DNA from: Cytidiella melzeri
Lineage: Eukaryota > Basidiomycota > Agaricomycetes > Polyporales > Irpicaceae
Assembly: GCA_022592445.1 (NCBI GenBank)
Contig: JABYQR010000006.1
Location: forward strand, 62,001-126,000
Direction: 5' to 3'
Length of the DNA stretch: 64,000 nucleotides
Under the pieces are notes generated by a model. That model was not told the origin of the DNA. It worked only from the letters and a program-made list of their open reading frames with translations, and made no database searches. Each line of letters opens with the position of its first letter. The stretch's first letter is position 1. Positions 10,823 to 23,483 of the stretch are shown here, piece after piece. The translations under genes and the position numbers were made by a program.

Positions 10823-13800
10823 ATGTCTGAAACCCACTCGCCCATTGCTACAAATCTACCTCAGGACTACGACGGCTACCAGTATCGGAATGTCCTGCAA
10901 CAGCAACAGCATCCAGGATACCCGCAACAACCGGGTCCATTTCAGCACTCCAATTATTTTGATGCTCAGCACCACCCCCTCCCATCTCGCGGTGCATCTC
11001 TGGTGTCCTCACATCCTTACGCATCGCAACCGCAACAGCAGACTAGCATAAACGTAGCGCAGTCACCCAGGACATCAGTCATAGCGCAGTCACCTAGTAC
11101 ATCAGTTAAAGCGCAACGTTCGTCCTTCCCAAACGCGGCTTCACCTCAAGGTCATTATCCTACCGACAGTGCTTACCACGCAATCATGCACGGTATACAG
11201 CCTCCTGCATCTGTTCCTCCTATGTCACAACTTTCTGCATCAAGCCAGAGTGCATATCCGGGCTCTTCATCGACGCGTCGCCCTCTCCCGACACCGAGTG
11301 CGGTTCCCAGACCTCTGACGCAGCCACCACAGTCAAGACGTCCGCTTCCAGAGCCCCATGCGTCGCCGTCTGCCCCGAACACGCCTTTTCGGCATCGCCC
11401 ATCAACATCCGTGACCGCGAATTACTCAGCTGCGGCTGTCTCCACGAGGTCCGTCCTAAAGTTATGCTCAGCTTACATATTATTGACCCGAGGCGTTGTA
11501 GACCGTTACCAAACCCTGAAGCTCGCTCAACCAAGAGCCTGGATTTGAAGCGTAGTCAAAGCCCCGTGAAAGATACATTTCCTTTTTCTGGGTCGCAGAC
11601 ATCGCAGTGGCAGCACAATTTTCCTCATGTTCTTCCCGAACTGCCTGAAAGGGCTAATGGCCTGTCTACTACTTCCTCACAGCTGAATAGAACTCCGTCG
11701 GCTATGCGACCACTTCCCTCACCGCGGAAGCCCTCAACATCACCCCCAGCCTCGCCTGTAAAGGCAGCCGGGTTTGCGCGAGCTATCTCTACAGAAGAGG
11801 GATCAAGGATGAGAGCTGGATCGCCACTACGCAGCCGGTCGCGTACTCTACCGCATGCTCTCCCTCCTCCCACTGGTGCTCTACCGCATAGACCTGATTC
11901 AGTGCTTGCCCCTCCGGCCTACCCTCACGCGGCTGCTGGTATTGTTGCAACCCGCCTGAGAGAATCTCCTGTCAGCTCAGAGAGCGAAGATATGTACGAG
12001 AATTCACTGCTCAGATTCCCGCAACAGCAGCGTTCTTCAAAAACGGCTCTTTTAGAGCGTACTCCGAGTCCGCCACCTGCAACGCAATCAAGGTTTATTG
12101 AACGATCTCCCGAGCGTGGTCCTGAACAGACTCGCGGAAATGTGGCAGGCGCTCCTCCTACTCGAACCCGACGCCTGTCTCTTGTATCGCGCATGGCTGA
12201 AATGTCAATGGCAGGGAGCTCTGGCTCTGCCGGCGCTTCCAAACACCTACCAAACACGCCGACTACCTCAAGCCCTCCAAAACTTGTGCACCCTATGGCA
12301 CCTCTTGGTCGCGCGTTGACTCAGCCGGTGCAACCGCGATGGCCGAATGAGCTACCTCCTCTTCCTCATGCTCCTCAGACACAATCCGAATCTGGTGAAC
12401 GGCGCGTTGGCTCTCGGCAAACATCCCCGGTTCGTCACCAGCCTCCTCAGCATCCTGCGCAACAGCAAGCTTCGCCTACTCGAACACATTTCTCATCGAT
12501 TCAGCGCGATCCTGACTCTTCGGAGCGTTTCCCACCCCCACCTTCACATCCTGAATCGCCTACGCGATCAGGTTTTCGAGCTTCCCACGATTCCTCCTCA
12601 ACTCGCGGTCAGAACCAGGCTTATTTCTCAGTGCCCCCCTCGCAGAGCAATCCCACCTCGCCATCTCGAGCACGGTTTCCTCGTCAGGCGCCAGAACGAG
12701 AGCCTGCCCTTCCAGCCCCTCGTGCTCAAAGGGTGATTCCCAATCTCGAGGATGCGCCACCACCGTCCCTACGTCGTTCGCCTTCCCCATCACCCGCCCG
12801 TATGTCTGGCCTTCCTAACGAAATGACCAACCGACGTTCCTACCACCAAGCAATCCACCCCCTCCCAAGTATAAATACGCACACCATGGCATCGGCGTCG
12901 AAGCTGAAATCACCAAAATTCTTTTCTCCGCCCACAAGGACACCTAATTCAGCAGACTCTGTGTTCTCCGTGTCAGCTTTTCCGGCACCACCGCAGGCAC
13001 GTCAGGGAAGCTCGTCTTATGCAGTGTCACCCGGATCGAGGTCGATGATGTCGATGATACGCGACCGTAACGTGTCCTTCCCTGCAAGTCCCGACGATGA
13101 CGACGATGCTGGCTACGCAAGCACTCCCAGTATCACAATGTCTAGTCCCAACACACCTTACACGAACCCGGACAGCAGTCCGGGAGGGAGCGTACCCCAG
13201 ATTGCTATCAACGGGATGGACGACGATCTCGGTAACACGATTCAGATGCCTGTCATTTCCGTTGGAGGACCAGAAGAGACTGCGGACCCTGCTGCGATGC
13301 GTAAAGCATGGCAGAGAGACCTTGGTCCTCTGCCTGCAGAGCGAAGTAAGGGCGGCTTATGTTGTGGCGGGTGCGGAGGGCCTGTAATAGGCCGAGCGGT
13401 TTATACTACGGATGCTAGTTGGCACCCGGGGTGTCTCAAGTGTACGTATTGTGGGCAGTTATTGGTTGATCTGGCCGTGTGCGAGCACGAAGGCCGTCCG
13501 TATTGCTCTTTGGACTACTACGAGGTTGGTATCTCTTATTTCACCGATCTCAGCGCTCTCTAACATCATTGTCATCAGAATTTTGCACCTCGATGTCATC
13601 ATTGCCAGACCGCGATTGCTGATCCCAACTACGTGACGTTGAAGGATGAGCAGCTCGGCTCACGGACGTACCACGAGCAACATTTTTTCTGCGCCGAGTG
13701 TGGCGACCCGTTCTTGCCGCCCAGCAGTCAACCGCGCAGTTTCTCTGGGGACGGAGCGTTCGAGGCGGACGAAGGGATCAAGTTTATCGTGCACAACTTC

Positions 13801-14099
13801 CACGCGTACTGCGAAGCATGTCACGTACGGCTGAGGATGCCCAAATGTAAGAAGTGCAAGAAGAGTTTGAGGAACGATGACGATCAGCTGGAGTTTCTGG
13901 GTGCGAAGTACTGTCCGGACTGTTTCTCGTGCACGGTACGTTTCTCTCCCGGCGCGTACATGATTAGCGCATGGGACTCACAGCGTATGTCGTTTTTCAG
14001 GGATGTGATGGAGCGTTTGTGAACGGACAATTGTTCGTCCGAGAGAACAAACCATTCTGCAGGCGATGTTACGACATTATCGTCAAAAGCGAGCTATAA
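10823..14099 (+). CDS. Paxillin-like protein with three C-terminal LIM domains
   Basis: Exons 10823-11448, 11493-13524, 13579-13935 and 14001-14099 give 1037 residues. The first about 830 residues are disordered, rich in Pro, Ser and Gln, with many SP/TP sites. The C-terminus holds LIM zinc domains. LIM1 has CCGGCGGP, WHPGCLKC and CSLDYYE. LIM2 has RCHHC, HEQHFFCAEC and CEACH. LIM3 has KCKKCKK, KYCPDCFSC, GCDG and PFCRRCYD. This layout resembles yeast and fission yeast paxillins (Pxl1), which link Rho signalling to actin rings at division sites and growing tips. The splice joins restore LIM cysteine spacing, which supports the model. The stop is TAA at 14097-14099. The exact orthology to Pxl1 rather than another fungal LIM protein is inferred. 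Confidence 0.85.
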
Positions 14100-14707
14100 T
14101 CAACAACGACAGCACAAGGCAATCCCCCCTCTCTGCTTCTTGCACTCAGAGGCACTGGTCGCATGTGCTGAAACTACTGCCTTCACTTTTCTTTTTCCAT
14201 CGTTGGAAGGGATGGCGATGGCGATCTAATCCACCGATTGAATGATACAATGACACCAACAACAACTGCACCTGGCACATATATGCGCTTTTATCGTTAT
14301 TCTTGCATTGTAAAACTGTATGACCACCACTACGCGACCAGATTGTATGATACTATGGACATTAATGATTTATACCCCGCATCCAGCTTTTGTACATCTC
14401 TATATTCCAAAAATCCGTTGTACTGATACATCCACACTGTAAGATTTTTCCTTCAAAGAAGTACAGAAGACAATGAATGTGACATCAACGAAGGTAAACA
14501 TGACAAAGACAGAGGAGGACCCGGAGGGTTGTAAAAATGGGTGTGGGTGGGTGACCGTGCGATGGTGTGGAGAAGAAAATGCAACAAAGGGTACAACGTC
14601 TGAAAACACAACAGACAACAACAACGACGACGACGATGACAGCGAACACTTCATGACAGACATCGACAGACTTGCGAGGATGATGGAAACCGAGGAAAGT
14701 GCCGGTA
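14100..14707. other. Convergent intergenic region, no gene seen
   Basis: It separates the 3' end of the LIM gene from the 3' end of the minus-strand membrane protein gene. It is fairly AT-rich near 14230-14430 and holds an ACAACAACAACGACGACGACG run near 14612-14633. Both genes must end transcription here. Confidence 0.55.
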
Positions 14708-16404
14708 CTAGGCAGCACTGTAGTACTCCTCATTCGACCTCTTGAAAAAGTCCCGATCCGCGCCTGGGACCTCACCGTCGCCCTCGAACGTGTCCGTCGG
14801 GCTCGGCTTTGCGGAATCGTCATTGTATTGGACAAGCGTCGTGTTTGACGGTGCCTCAGTGATAGATGCAAAGGTCTCCATTTGGACGTGCACGCCGTCA
14901 AGTTTCTTTTCGTTGAGGGAAACGGAGGGCACCGTACGGCTTCGCCTACTACGGAATGCAAGGGAGGTGCTAGTGGTGCTATAGGTTGGTATGATGCGTT
15001 ATTTGGTCGCACGTGAGCAGATACGCGGGATACGTACGCGAATACCTCGGCACCTTGGGAGGTGTAGTTCGTCAGGCGTCGGACGGCTCGACATGCTACA
15101 ATCTGCAGAAGGAGCAGTTTGAGGACGAGGGAGAGTCGATGACCTGAAAAGTATTGCATACCGTAGAGCTAATCGCGGCTGGGACGTTCGCGATGATCGA
15201 CATGACCGCGTTCAGATTCAACAACATGAATATCTATGCGAATGTCGACGTTAGCTGGGTCAATCTTCATATTAATTATCCTGCGCACCGTCGCAATGAG
15301 GTTTGATAGAAACGCGATGAAGAAAAAGATCAACCCGTCTCCAAAGATGAGTTTCACAAGCTTTGAGCTTTCCGATCGCTTCCTCGGTAAAGACAGCTTG
15401 ACGGCAGTGAGGATGAGAACAGTGAAGTCGAAGCACATGGAGTATATAAAAGTCGCGGCGAGCAGAGTGTTATCCGTATTTGTGATCGCGCAGCCTTGTC
15501 CAGGAACCCATTCAGCCTTTAGTAAGATACCTAGAGAATATGCGGGTCGTGACTAAGAAGCGCTGAGCGTGTAGGATGAAAAGGGCCAACCATGAAGGAG
15601 CAAGGACCAGTGCCCCATGATTACAAGTATCAACGCCACAACCAAGAGTTTGTTCTGGGACCATACTGCAATGCTGCAAGGGAGTCAGCCTCCGGCGATT
15701 GGCGTGAGACTCGACAAACGTACGTGCGTAATGACAGGTTGATACTGGCTAAGCCGATGGCCGCATTTCCAAATACCTAGCATACATGGGTGAATGTCCT
15801 TCCTGAGAGAAATGGAAGAGGAGCATACTTGATTATAGGTGTACAGGGCTTGACAGTTCACAGGCCTGCAAGATGCATGGAAATGATAAGAATAGAACCT
15901 CAGACTAGGGATTCTGAGACGCACGTCGTCACATTTAATGCAATGGCTCTGTGGCAGAGGGAAAATGTCAGGTCAAGTAGACGTGATGTGACAACCAATG
16001 AGCTACGCACATTCCTATGAGAGCAAATAACAGGAAGTAACGATTTGCAAAGTAAAATATCTGTATATATGCGGGTCAATTCCAGTTTCGACCATCCTTG
16101 GGCTGATTTTACTTGCCATCGGCCACTTGAACTTTTTCCTGCCTGAGATAAAGTCCCAGTCAAAGTCAAGCGACGTCACGAATTCCCATCTGGCAAAGGG
16201 CGATCAGTGTCAGCTGCCGATAGAAGAGGACCAAGGTATCCGCATACATGTACAAGCCCAGGAGGGCGTGCATGAGGCGGCTAAACGCCTCTGATCACAT
16301 GAAGTGCGCAGTCAGTGAGCGTGTACGACAAGCTGATGAGAGGACGAGGGTGGCGACATACCACCGTCGTGTGCTATCTCCTCTGCGGACTGCCAATCGA
16401 CCAT
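14708..16404 (-). CDS. Multi-pass fungal membrane protein, paralogue A
   Basis: Twelve exons join in phase: 16362-16404, 16248-16290, 16117-16189, 16011-16060, 15925-15948, 15829-15865, 15724-15776, 15591-15673, 15289-15530, 15162-15233, 15038-15102 and 14708-14978. They give 351 residues starting MVDWQSAEE. About seven hydrophobic helices are visible, with conserved stretches NCQALYTYNQ, GLASINLSLRT, TFIYSMCFDF, LIFGDGLIFFFIAF and IVACRAVRRLTNY, and a polar tail. It is clearly related to the gene at 18534-20189 on the other strand. The function is not known; the fold could be receptor-like. The intron at 16061-16116 has a GC donor (GCAAGT). A TATA sequence and a pyrimidine tract precede the start, as in many basidiomycete promoters. 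Confidence 0.85.
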
Positions 16405-16541
16405 CCTGTCCTATATGCTGTGCGTACTCGAGTAAACGGGTGCTCTGCGGGATTTGGAGGAGATGCGGGCGACGACGAGCGGGACCGTTGTCAGGGTAGA
16501 TAGCGATAAAGAGGAAAGGCGGGCGAAGGAGGGGGGGGACA

Positions 16542-16552
16542 GGGTATATAAG
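16542..16552 (-). promoter_or_regulatory. TATA-like element of membrane protein gene A
   Basis: On the minus strand CTTATATACCC lies about 140 bases before the ATG. A C8 run and further CT-rich sequence follow it. TATA plus CT-rich leader is a common core-promoter layout in basidiomycetes. Confidence 0.55.
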
Positions 16553-18392
16553 CCGGCTGAGGGCAAAGGACGTCAACAAAGGTCGGCATGCGCAATTAAT
16601 GATTTTTTCGAAGCTCAGGAAGAGTGGTGTGGACGGCGCTACTTTTGCCTTTTTGGGGGAGGAAGAGCGTCCGAAAACAGAATATGGCCTGATTTGTATC
16701 GCAACTTGTGCAAGACTGCTCTGCTCGGGGAAAGACTTGCCGTCGTTGTCGTCCTAGAAACTTGTTTGAACTTCTCTGTACAAGATACGTAAGGATCCAA
16801 GTATTGATGCAGGAGACGCTGTATTGTACGGCATACATTCTGACACTCCTGAGGGGGCGGCCGTGAGCTGGACACAGTCTGCAGACAGTCTAACTTTAAA
16901 CACGACTGACCTTGACAGAACTTCCCACGCTTGCAGTCTTCCTCAAGAAGACACCCGAAATGTCACCTCGAATCTGCCACCAGCCCAAAGAGTCGCTAAA
17001 AGCGTGGACATACGGCCGTCCGTGCTCTGGCAACTGCCGAGCAGCCTTCGCGTCCATCGCGAGGCCTCGAGTTGCCAAACGAAGCTCAATGCGCGCGCGG
17101 TGATTGCACGCAGACCTCTGCAGCACCGCGTCCCACGCTTGTCGCTGCACGTGCAGCACCTCTCGAGCCACAAGGATGCTTTAGTCAACTCAAGACACGG
17201 GGCGCTCATAATAGTCTTCACAAGAGCTCGACAGAGTAAGTGACTAGACCAGAATATATGAACTGCTCCACCACCATGCATCAGCCCTTGGATATCAGAA
17301 CATACCTGGGAGAAAAGACTGCCGCACACAAAAAGCGCCGCCTCATGCCAGAGGCCGCTTCCGACCTTGAGCGGAACGTACAATCGCTCGCCATCGTAGA
17401 AGTCGTACGTGTACGAGAGCCTCCGTGTAGTTCGGTGAGCTTCGTGGGTCAAGGTATTGCAGTATCCAGTAGAGTACACGGAAGATTCGTCATGGCAGCC
17501 ACTGTGAGACGCATTCATATGGTGAATGGTTTACGAGACTAAATATGCAGCGCGTAGTGTCAGTGCATGTCGACAATATCGCATTTCCGCGGTCCATGTC
17601 CGCTGCAAGTGTTCATACCCGCGCAATTTGTGAGGGTCCTATGATAATCGCGGACGTCTGCAGGCGAACAGTGCTGAGATTTCTCGTGCTAAAGGACATT
17701 CAGCACTCCAGCGAGCTTCTAGTGTCGAATAGAGGCGGAAGTAGGACACAGAAGAGATATAACATGACAGTGCGGACAGTGGAAAGCCACAGGAACAACG
17801 CAGACAGTGTGCGCGTTTTGTTGACGAGTATTTGTGCACTCCGGCAGCACATGCCGCAGATCTACGATATCTCGACACCTCCGATCACCAACATCAATCG
17901 CATCATTACGCTAACGCGTAAACTTATCCACATTCTGTTCTGCTCTCTGTTTTCCCAAGTCCTGTACGTATGTACGTTGTAAAGCTCCAGCGAGGTACGC
18001 CTGCCACGATGACTTGCGGTGAACTTTGTCACTAGATGGCCCTGAGTTTTTCCATGAATGTAGGTCTGGAAGCTGTCACCTGCGGCCAGTGGGAACTTGC
18101 ATTTCCCCTACGAACCTCATACTCTGTGCGCTGGAATACTACCGGGTCTCATCGAGGATGATAGCGACATGCCTATGTAGATCTACTGGCATCCCAGCGG
18201 CCGTGGATCTTCCTAGTCGAACAGGTCGAAGCGATACACGGACTCCACGCCCGGTCAGTTGTTCTATCGGCGGTATTTCACCCCAAATTGCTGCTTCATG
18301 AAATCATGGAAAGAAGCTCTTCGACGTCGCTTATGTCTACCGAGAGAAAAAGAGCGGCTCTGCTCAATGTGGGATCGCTTCGGGGAGTGGCC

Positions 18393-18402
18393 TCATAAAA
18401 AG
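18393..18402 (+). promoter_or_regulatory. TATA-like element of membrane protein gene B
   Basis: TCATAAAAAG lies about 135 bases before the ATG, and a strongly CT-rich tract follows at about 18450-18512. Spacing mirrors that of paralogue A. Confidence 0.45.
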
Positions 18403-18533
18403 TCCTGCACGCGACCAAGCGGTTCCCCAGTTGGTTGTACCTCCCAACGCTCTCTCTCTCCCTATCCATCTCCTTGTCCTGCCGTCCCACCACGTAGTGC
18501 CTCCCTCCTGAACTCTGTCAAAGTACAGTCAAT

Positions 18534-20189
18534 ATGCCAGATTGGAACTCTCCAACAGAGTTGGCTGTCGATGCAGGTACGTATCAGTTATGTCGAGGAA
18601 GAATGACAGCGTTTGTTGACACTTCCGTCTGTGTTTCTTCAGCTGCATTCACGAAGCTCATGCATGCGCTTGCCGGAGTGTATTTGTGCGCCTCTCGTTA
18701 TCCATCTCGCAAATCTTGCCGCTGACGGCGTCGCGATCTAGCTGGGAATTCCTGACCTCGCTGGACTTTGACTGGTCCTTCATCTCAGGGAAGAGAAAAT
18801 TCGGGTGGCCGATGGTAAAGCTAAAAGCTTATTGTTGTCTAGTTCTCAGCCAACAGCACGTCTAGATTTTCTATTTCCTCGACAGATACTTCCTGTTCTT
18901 CGCAATGATCGGCATGTAAGTCGCCTACCTCGCAAGCTTGCGGCTAAGCACTGATATGCTGGGCGATCAGCCTCATTGCGCTCGATTCCACGAGGTAGGG
19001 AGCAACTCTATCACAGCTCCAAATCTTCGCTTACGAGACAACACAGCGAGATAAACTGTCAAGCGCTATACACATTCGATCAACTGGCTGGTGACGCCGC
19101 AGTTGGTCTTGCCAGCATCAACTTGGCTATCCGAACGTACGTTAGTAACCGTGGACATGGTCTGCACTAATCTGAGGTCCCGATAACAGAATGGCGCTGT
19201 GGTCACAAAAGTTGTTCATTGTTATCCCGATCGTTGTCATCATCATCGGACACTGGGTCCTCATCCTTCAAGGTAACGTATCCTCATTTGACACTCCTAT
19301 GAATTCAACTTCTCAACTACCTGTAGGTATCTTGCTGAAGGCGGAATGGATCCCGGGACAAGGCTGTGCTATCACGCAGACAAAAACGACGATCCTTGCG
19401 GCGACATTCATCTACTCTATGTGCTTCGACCTCCTCATTCTCGTCCTTACCTCAGTCAAGTTGCGCAGGCCCGGCGAGAAACGCTCCCAATTGATGACGA
19501 TGTTGTTCAAAGATGGGCTGATCTATTTCTTCATTGCGTACGTATATTGATCCATTAAGTTATACGTGTGGTGCTGACAACCCAATGTCGGTGGATAGAT
19601 TTATTTCCAACTTGGTTGCGACGATATTCATGGTGTTGAACCTCAACGCCGTTATGAGCGTCATTTTCAACGTTCCCGCTGCTATCGCATCAACAGTACG
19701 TCTTATAATTGTATTGCGTACCTCAGCTGCCTCATTCACCTACCCCGATGTCCAGATCGTCGCATGCCGCGCCGTTAGGCGTCTACAAAACTGGTCGAGC
19801 AAAGGTCCAGAGGTGTTGTACGTGTGATATGTACATCTCCACAGTCTCCCTGTCTCTAACTAAATCCCCTTCAGCTCATCCGGCCCGCACTCTCAAATCG
19901 CGTTCCACTCGAATGCGGGCGGGCAAGTATCAAGCAGGCTGCCCCAGGCCGTGACGATTCCCCACAACCGGAAGGCCTCAGGCGGAGTCCATGTCCAAGT
20001 ACGTGCACCCGTCCGCCCTTTCACCTCCATGGGCCGTATCTTTTGACGCTGTGTATGTTGTTGCGATAGATGGAAACGTTTGCGGTGTCGGAAGTCGACC
20101 AGGAGTCGGACCATACGACGTACAAGCGCCAGTCGACTGACATCGAAAATGCCGAGATCAGCTCTGAGTTCAAGCGGCCGCCTTACTGA
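18534..20189 (+). CDS. Multi-pass fungal membrane protein, paralogue B
   Basis: Twelve exons join in phase: 18534-18576, 18643-18685, 18742-18814, 18866-18915, 18971-18994, 19047-19136, 19190-19272, 19327-19537, 19599-19695, 19756-19817, 19875-19998 and 20070-20189. They give 339 residues starting MPDWNSPTEL. It has about seven hydrophobic helices, with NCQALYTFDQ, GLASINLAIRT, TFIYSMCFDL, LFKDGLIYFFIAF and IVACRAVRRLQNW, then a polar tail containing GVHVQMETF, also found in paralogue A. All introns are GT-AG. The function is unknown. The two genes point away from each other with 2.1 kb between, so they arose by an inverted duplication, and their intron positions now differ at four sites. Confidence 0.86.
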
Positions 20190-20788
20190 AGCAGCTTAGT
20201 AACCGTGCTTCGTTTGCGCAAAAATACGATCTCGTTGGGGAGTTTGACGTACACTGGGAAGGATCTACGGAGCATAGAGAGAAATGTACATACCAACTCA
20301 TTTTCTGCTGAATGACTCTTGATGACTGACTTGATGATAGAATAAATACAGCCACCCCCTTTTCCCCAACTGATAAACGCCGCATATACATACATTCTTT
20401 TTTACGGACCAGTATCAGTCATTCGTTTACACTAGAGAGAAAGGAAGAAGTACGATAGGATACCAAGACCACTAGCACGGAAATACCAAATGTTGTGGAC
20501 TTTTTTGCAGAGCAGCCGTGTTCGCTGTAATAGATGTGTTTAGTACTTCACAGCCTCCATCGCAGTCCATACAAGTTCTCAATGACTCGTCGTGCGAGCA
20601 TTCCACAGCACCTTCCAAAACGAGCGAGGCACGCGGTCAGATGACTCACGCGTCGAGGCGTTCCCACGCGTCTCGATCAGTTCTTCTCTGCGTTCGTGCC
20701 GGTTCATCTTGAGTTATAAACCCGAACTTTGGCTTGACACACGACTCCCATCTCGCAGGCTTTTCTTTCTTGTTCTTTCTTGTTCCCT
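20190..20788. other. Intergenic, promoter side of RAD52
   Basis: No gene is visible. The last 50 bases before the RAD52 start are T- and C-rich (TTTTCTTTCTTGTTCTTTCTTG), as expected of a leader. Confidence 0.5.
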
Positions 20789-22810
20789 ATGGCAGAATCG
20801 CTCAGTGGCCACCTTATCGACTCTTTCTTGCAAGCTCAGCAGCCGCTTCGAGGGCCCTTTGGTCAGCCTATCTCTGCGCCAAACGCTGCGACGCATGGTA
20901 CAATGTCGTTCGCTCCCTCGATGCACGGAACGTCTTCTAGTGGCGTGCTGCAGGCCCCGACGTTCTCTAGCGAGCAATACTTCAGGCACCTCTCAGAAGA
21001 GAACGCGAAGAAGACGGCAGCGCTCCAGGTGAAGTTGGAAAAGAAACTCGGGCCAGAATACATCTCTCAGCGTCCAGGGCCGGGTGGAGGGATGAAGTTG
21101 ACTTACGTGGAAGGGTGGAAGATTATTAACCTCGCGAACGAGGTGTTTGGTTTCAATGGATGGAGCTCGAACGTGGTCAGTATGACGACGGATTTCATCG
21201 ATTTCAATGAGCAGAGTCAGCGGTACACGGTTGGTGTGTCTGCAATCATTAGAGTGACTTTGAGGGACGGTGTCTTCCACGAGGACGTTGGTTATGGAAT
21301 GCTGGAGAACTCGAAGAGCAAGGGAGCGGCTCTTGATAAGGTGCGCAATCCTTTTGTCGTTGAACGTACTGCCAACTTGACTGACATTGCTGTTGCGTAG
21401 TGCAAGAAAGAGGCGGTGACGGACGGTGTGAAGCGTGCTTTGAGAAACTTCGGTAATCTGCTAGGCAATTGTCTGTATGACAAGCAGTATGCCCAAGAGA
21501 TCGTCAAAGTCAAGGTTCCTCCTGTAAGTGATCGTGAATTTCTGCATATATGCGTTGTGATGGACTTCGTCGGTGACGAATCTCATGATGTTAGCCCAAG
21601 TTTGATAAGAGCGAGCTTCATCGAAGACCAGAATTTGAGGAACGAAAGCCTGATGTCAGCGTGAATGCATCGACTGCTGGTCCGTCTGGATCGACATCTA
21701 GACTTGACGTCAACATCAGTGTCGATACCGCGCAACAGCCAGAGATACCCAGGAAGCCGTTGTCGTCTGTCCCGCCTCACATGCGTGCACCGTCTGGGGC
21801 GAATACTCACTCTGCTGCCTCTTCTGCTGCGAAGGGCAAGTCTCCGATTGGGCTTGCTGAGCATGCTACGCCAGTGCGCCCGAACAACGTTCCACAGTCC
21901 AAGCTCGGACTCAATACCCCAGAACATACTCCTGCTCACCCGGCGCCCGTTCAACGGACGAACTTGCCAACGAAACCAGGTGTCGTGCATAGGCAGCCTC
22001 CTACAAAGGCTGAACGACAACAACTTCCTATTCCGGATGCTGCGAACGTAAAGAGAGCCGAAGCTACTTCTGGATCGAAGGAGACAGACTCTACCGTTGC
22101 AGCTTCGCCTCCCGGCCCAGAGGATGACCCGCTGTTGCTGGACTCAGGGTCGCACGAAGAATATGGCATGAACTCTGATGATGATGATTTCTTTGCCACG
22201 GTCGACCTTGGCGAAGGCGACACTGGAATTGGAGGACATATTGATTTTGACGAGGGTACTGGCGGAGTGGACCTTGAAGTTTCGTTCGATCAGCAACCGT
22301 CTCCGCTGGAAGCAGTGAAGCAGCCTCGGACACTTGCTCAGTCCTCCAAGCCCCTGCAGCCTGCGGGACCAGGACCACGAATTCAAAACGCAGCTGCAAA
22401 TATGCAAGAAAAAGCATCAGCAGGCAACGCTGCTAGTCGCGCCGGTAATATCCCCACGAGGACACCCTCCATGGGCGGGTTCCATTTCCCTCCTGGATAT
22501 GTAAGTATTTCCGGATACCGTAGTTGATGTGCAGTCACTAAGAGGTTTTCTAGCACTCTAAACTTTCGCAGCCACCTGCGGCCATAGCTGGCTCGAAACG
22601 CACGGCAGATATTATGCAGTAAGGGTATATCTGGTGTGATATCTCTACCTGTGAGCTCACACCTTTTTTTGCAGAGGTGCAGGTCCGCGACGGCCCTTGC
22701 AAGGGATGGGCTTGTCTCACCAGCCTATCCCCGTTCCTACCACCGGCAAACGTGAGCCGCTTGCGCAGCTAGACGTTGAGGGCGGGGACGTGAAGCGAGT
22801 GAGACGGTAG
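20789..22810 (+). CDS. RAD52: RAD52 homologous-recombination mediator
   Basis: Exons 20789-21340, 21401-21523, 21595-22500, 22572-22618 and 22675-22810 give 587 residues. The N-terminal RAD52/22 DNA-binding and ring-forming domain (about residues 65-225) is plainly readable: [79 protein letters not shown]. The rest is a disordered region that normally binds RPA and RAD51, with an acidic patch (NSDDDDFF). The C-terminus is basic (KRVRR). It acts in the nucleus, loading recombinase and annealing strands at double-strand breaks. The start is the first ATG in frame, just after a CT-rich leader; a TTG three codons upstream is not used. All splice joins are GT-AG and in phase. Confidence 0.93.
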
Positions 22811-23483
22811 TCTGATCCTTCAGCTCGGCCGATCCTACCCGCTATACACCATGTTTTTTCGTTTGTTCGTTGTTATTCTGCCATGCTGCTTTTCACGTTT
22901 CCGGAACACATGTATTCTATTCATCACATTTGTATTATACACTGCAGCCTCCCCGTGCAGGTTATCCCAATTGACGGGCATCGGATCACAGGAAGCGAGT
23001 TTTGAAAGTTACAGATCAGTTCTGATATGCGTGGTTGGTGACGTTGCGCGGGATGATGTACGGCGCGCAGAAAGACTGTTTTCTACATGTCGCTACTGAA
23101 GTACTGATGACAAATCGTGTGTCTCATGCTGGTATCATAGGCCGGGTCGTGAAGCAGAGGGCTCCACACAGTCGGTGCATTCGGGGCGGATTCACGCAGC
23201 ACGTCGACGTGGGGTGCGAGCAGTCTAGACATTCATCACAACCTGGCAACACTGCATGAACAAGTCATCCGTTGGCTTAGAAAGGGGTATTTGATGCCGA
23301 ATGAGCCACACAGACTTTGCTGAACAATTCTACAGAGATTAAAGAGTGTACAGTCTTACCTACGTCAATTGCTAATGAAGGGTTTTGCTGCAGAGTAAGC
23401 AAGACTGAATGCATGTAATCAGTCAGCATTATACGATGATTAAACAAATAAGAAGAAAACCAAACAGATGAGAAAGCTGCTGT
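22811..23483. other. Convergent intergenic region, no gene seen
   Basis: It lies between the 3' ends of RAD52 and the F-box-like gene. Only short ORFs occur, and the composition becomes AT-rich toward 23430-23470. Confidence 0.5.

Larger units (their letters stand above)
16405..18533. other. 2.1-kb divergent spacer, possible gene remnant, no supported gene
   Basis: This lies between the two divergent membrane protein genes. The minus strand has partly protein-like stretches (an open frame at 16943-17518, and about 50 codons at 18123-18300), but no set of splice sites joins them into one frame and I recognise no family. The whole stretch may be promoters plus a decayed gene. Confidence 0.4.

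Noticed and set aside
16943..17518. A 191-codon open frame on the minus strand between the paralogues
   Set aside because: No family resemblance, an internal splice-like site leads to stops, and another frame in the same place is equally protein-like. Mentioned only as a possible remnant.
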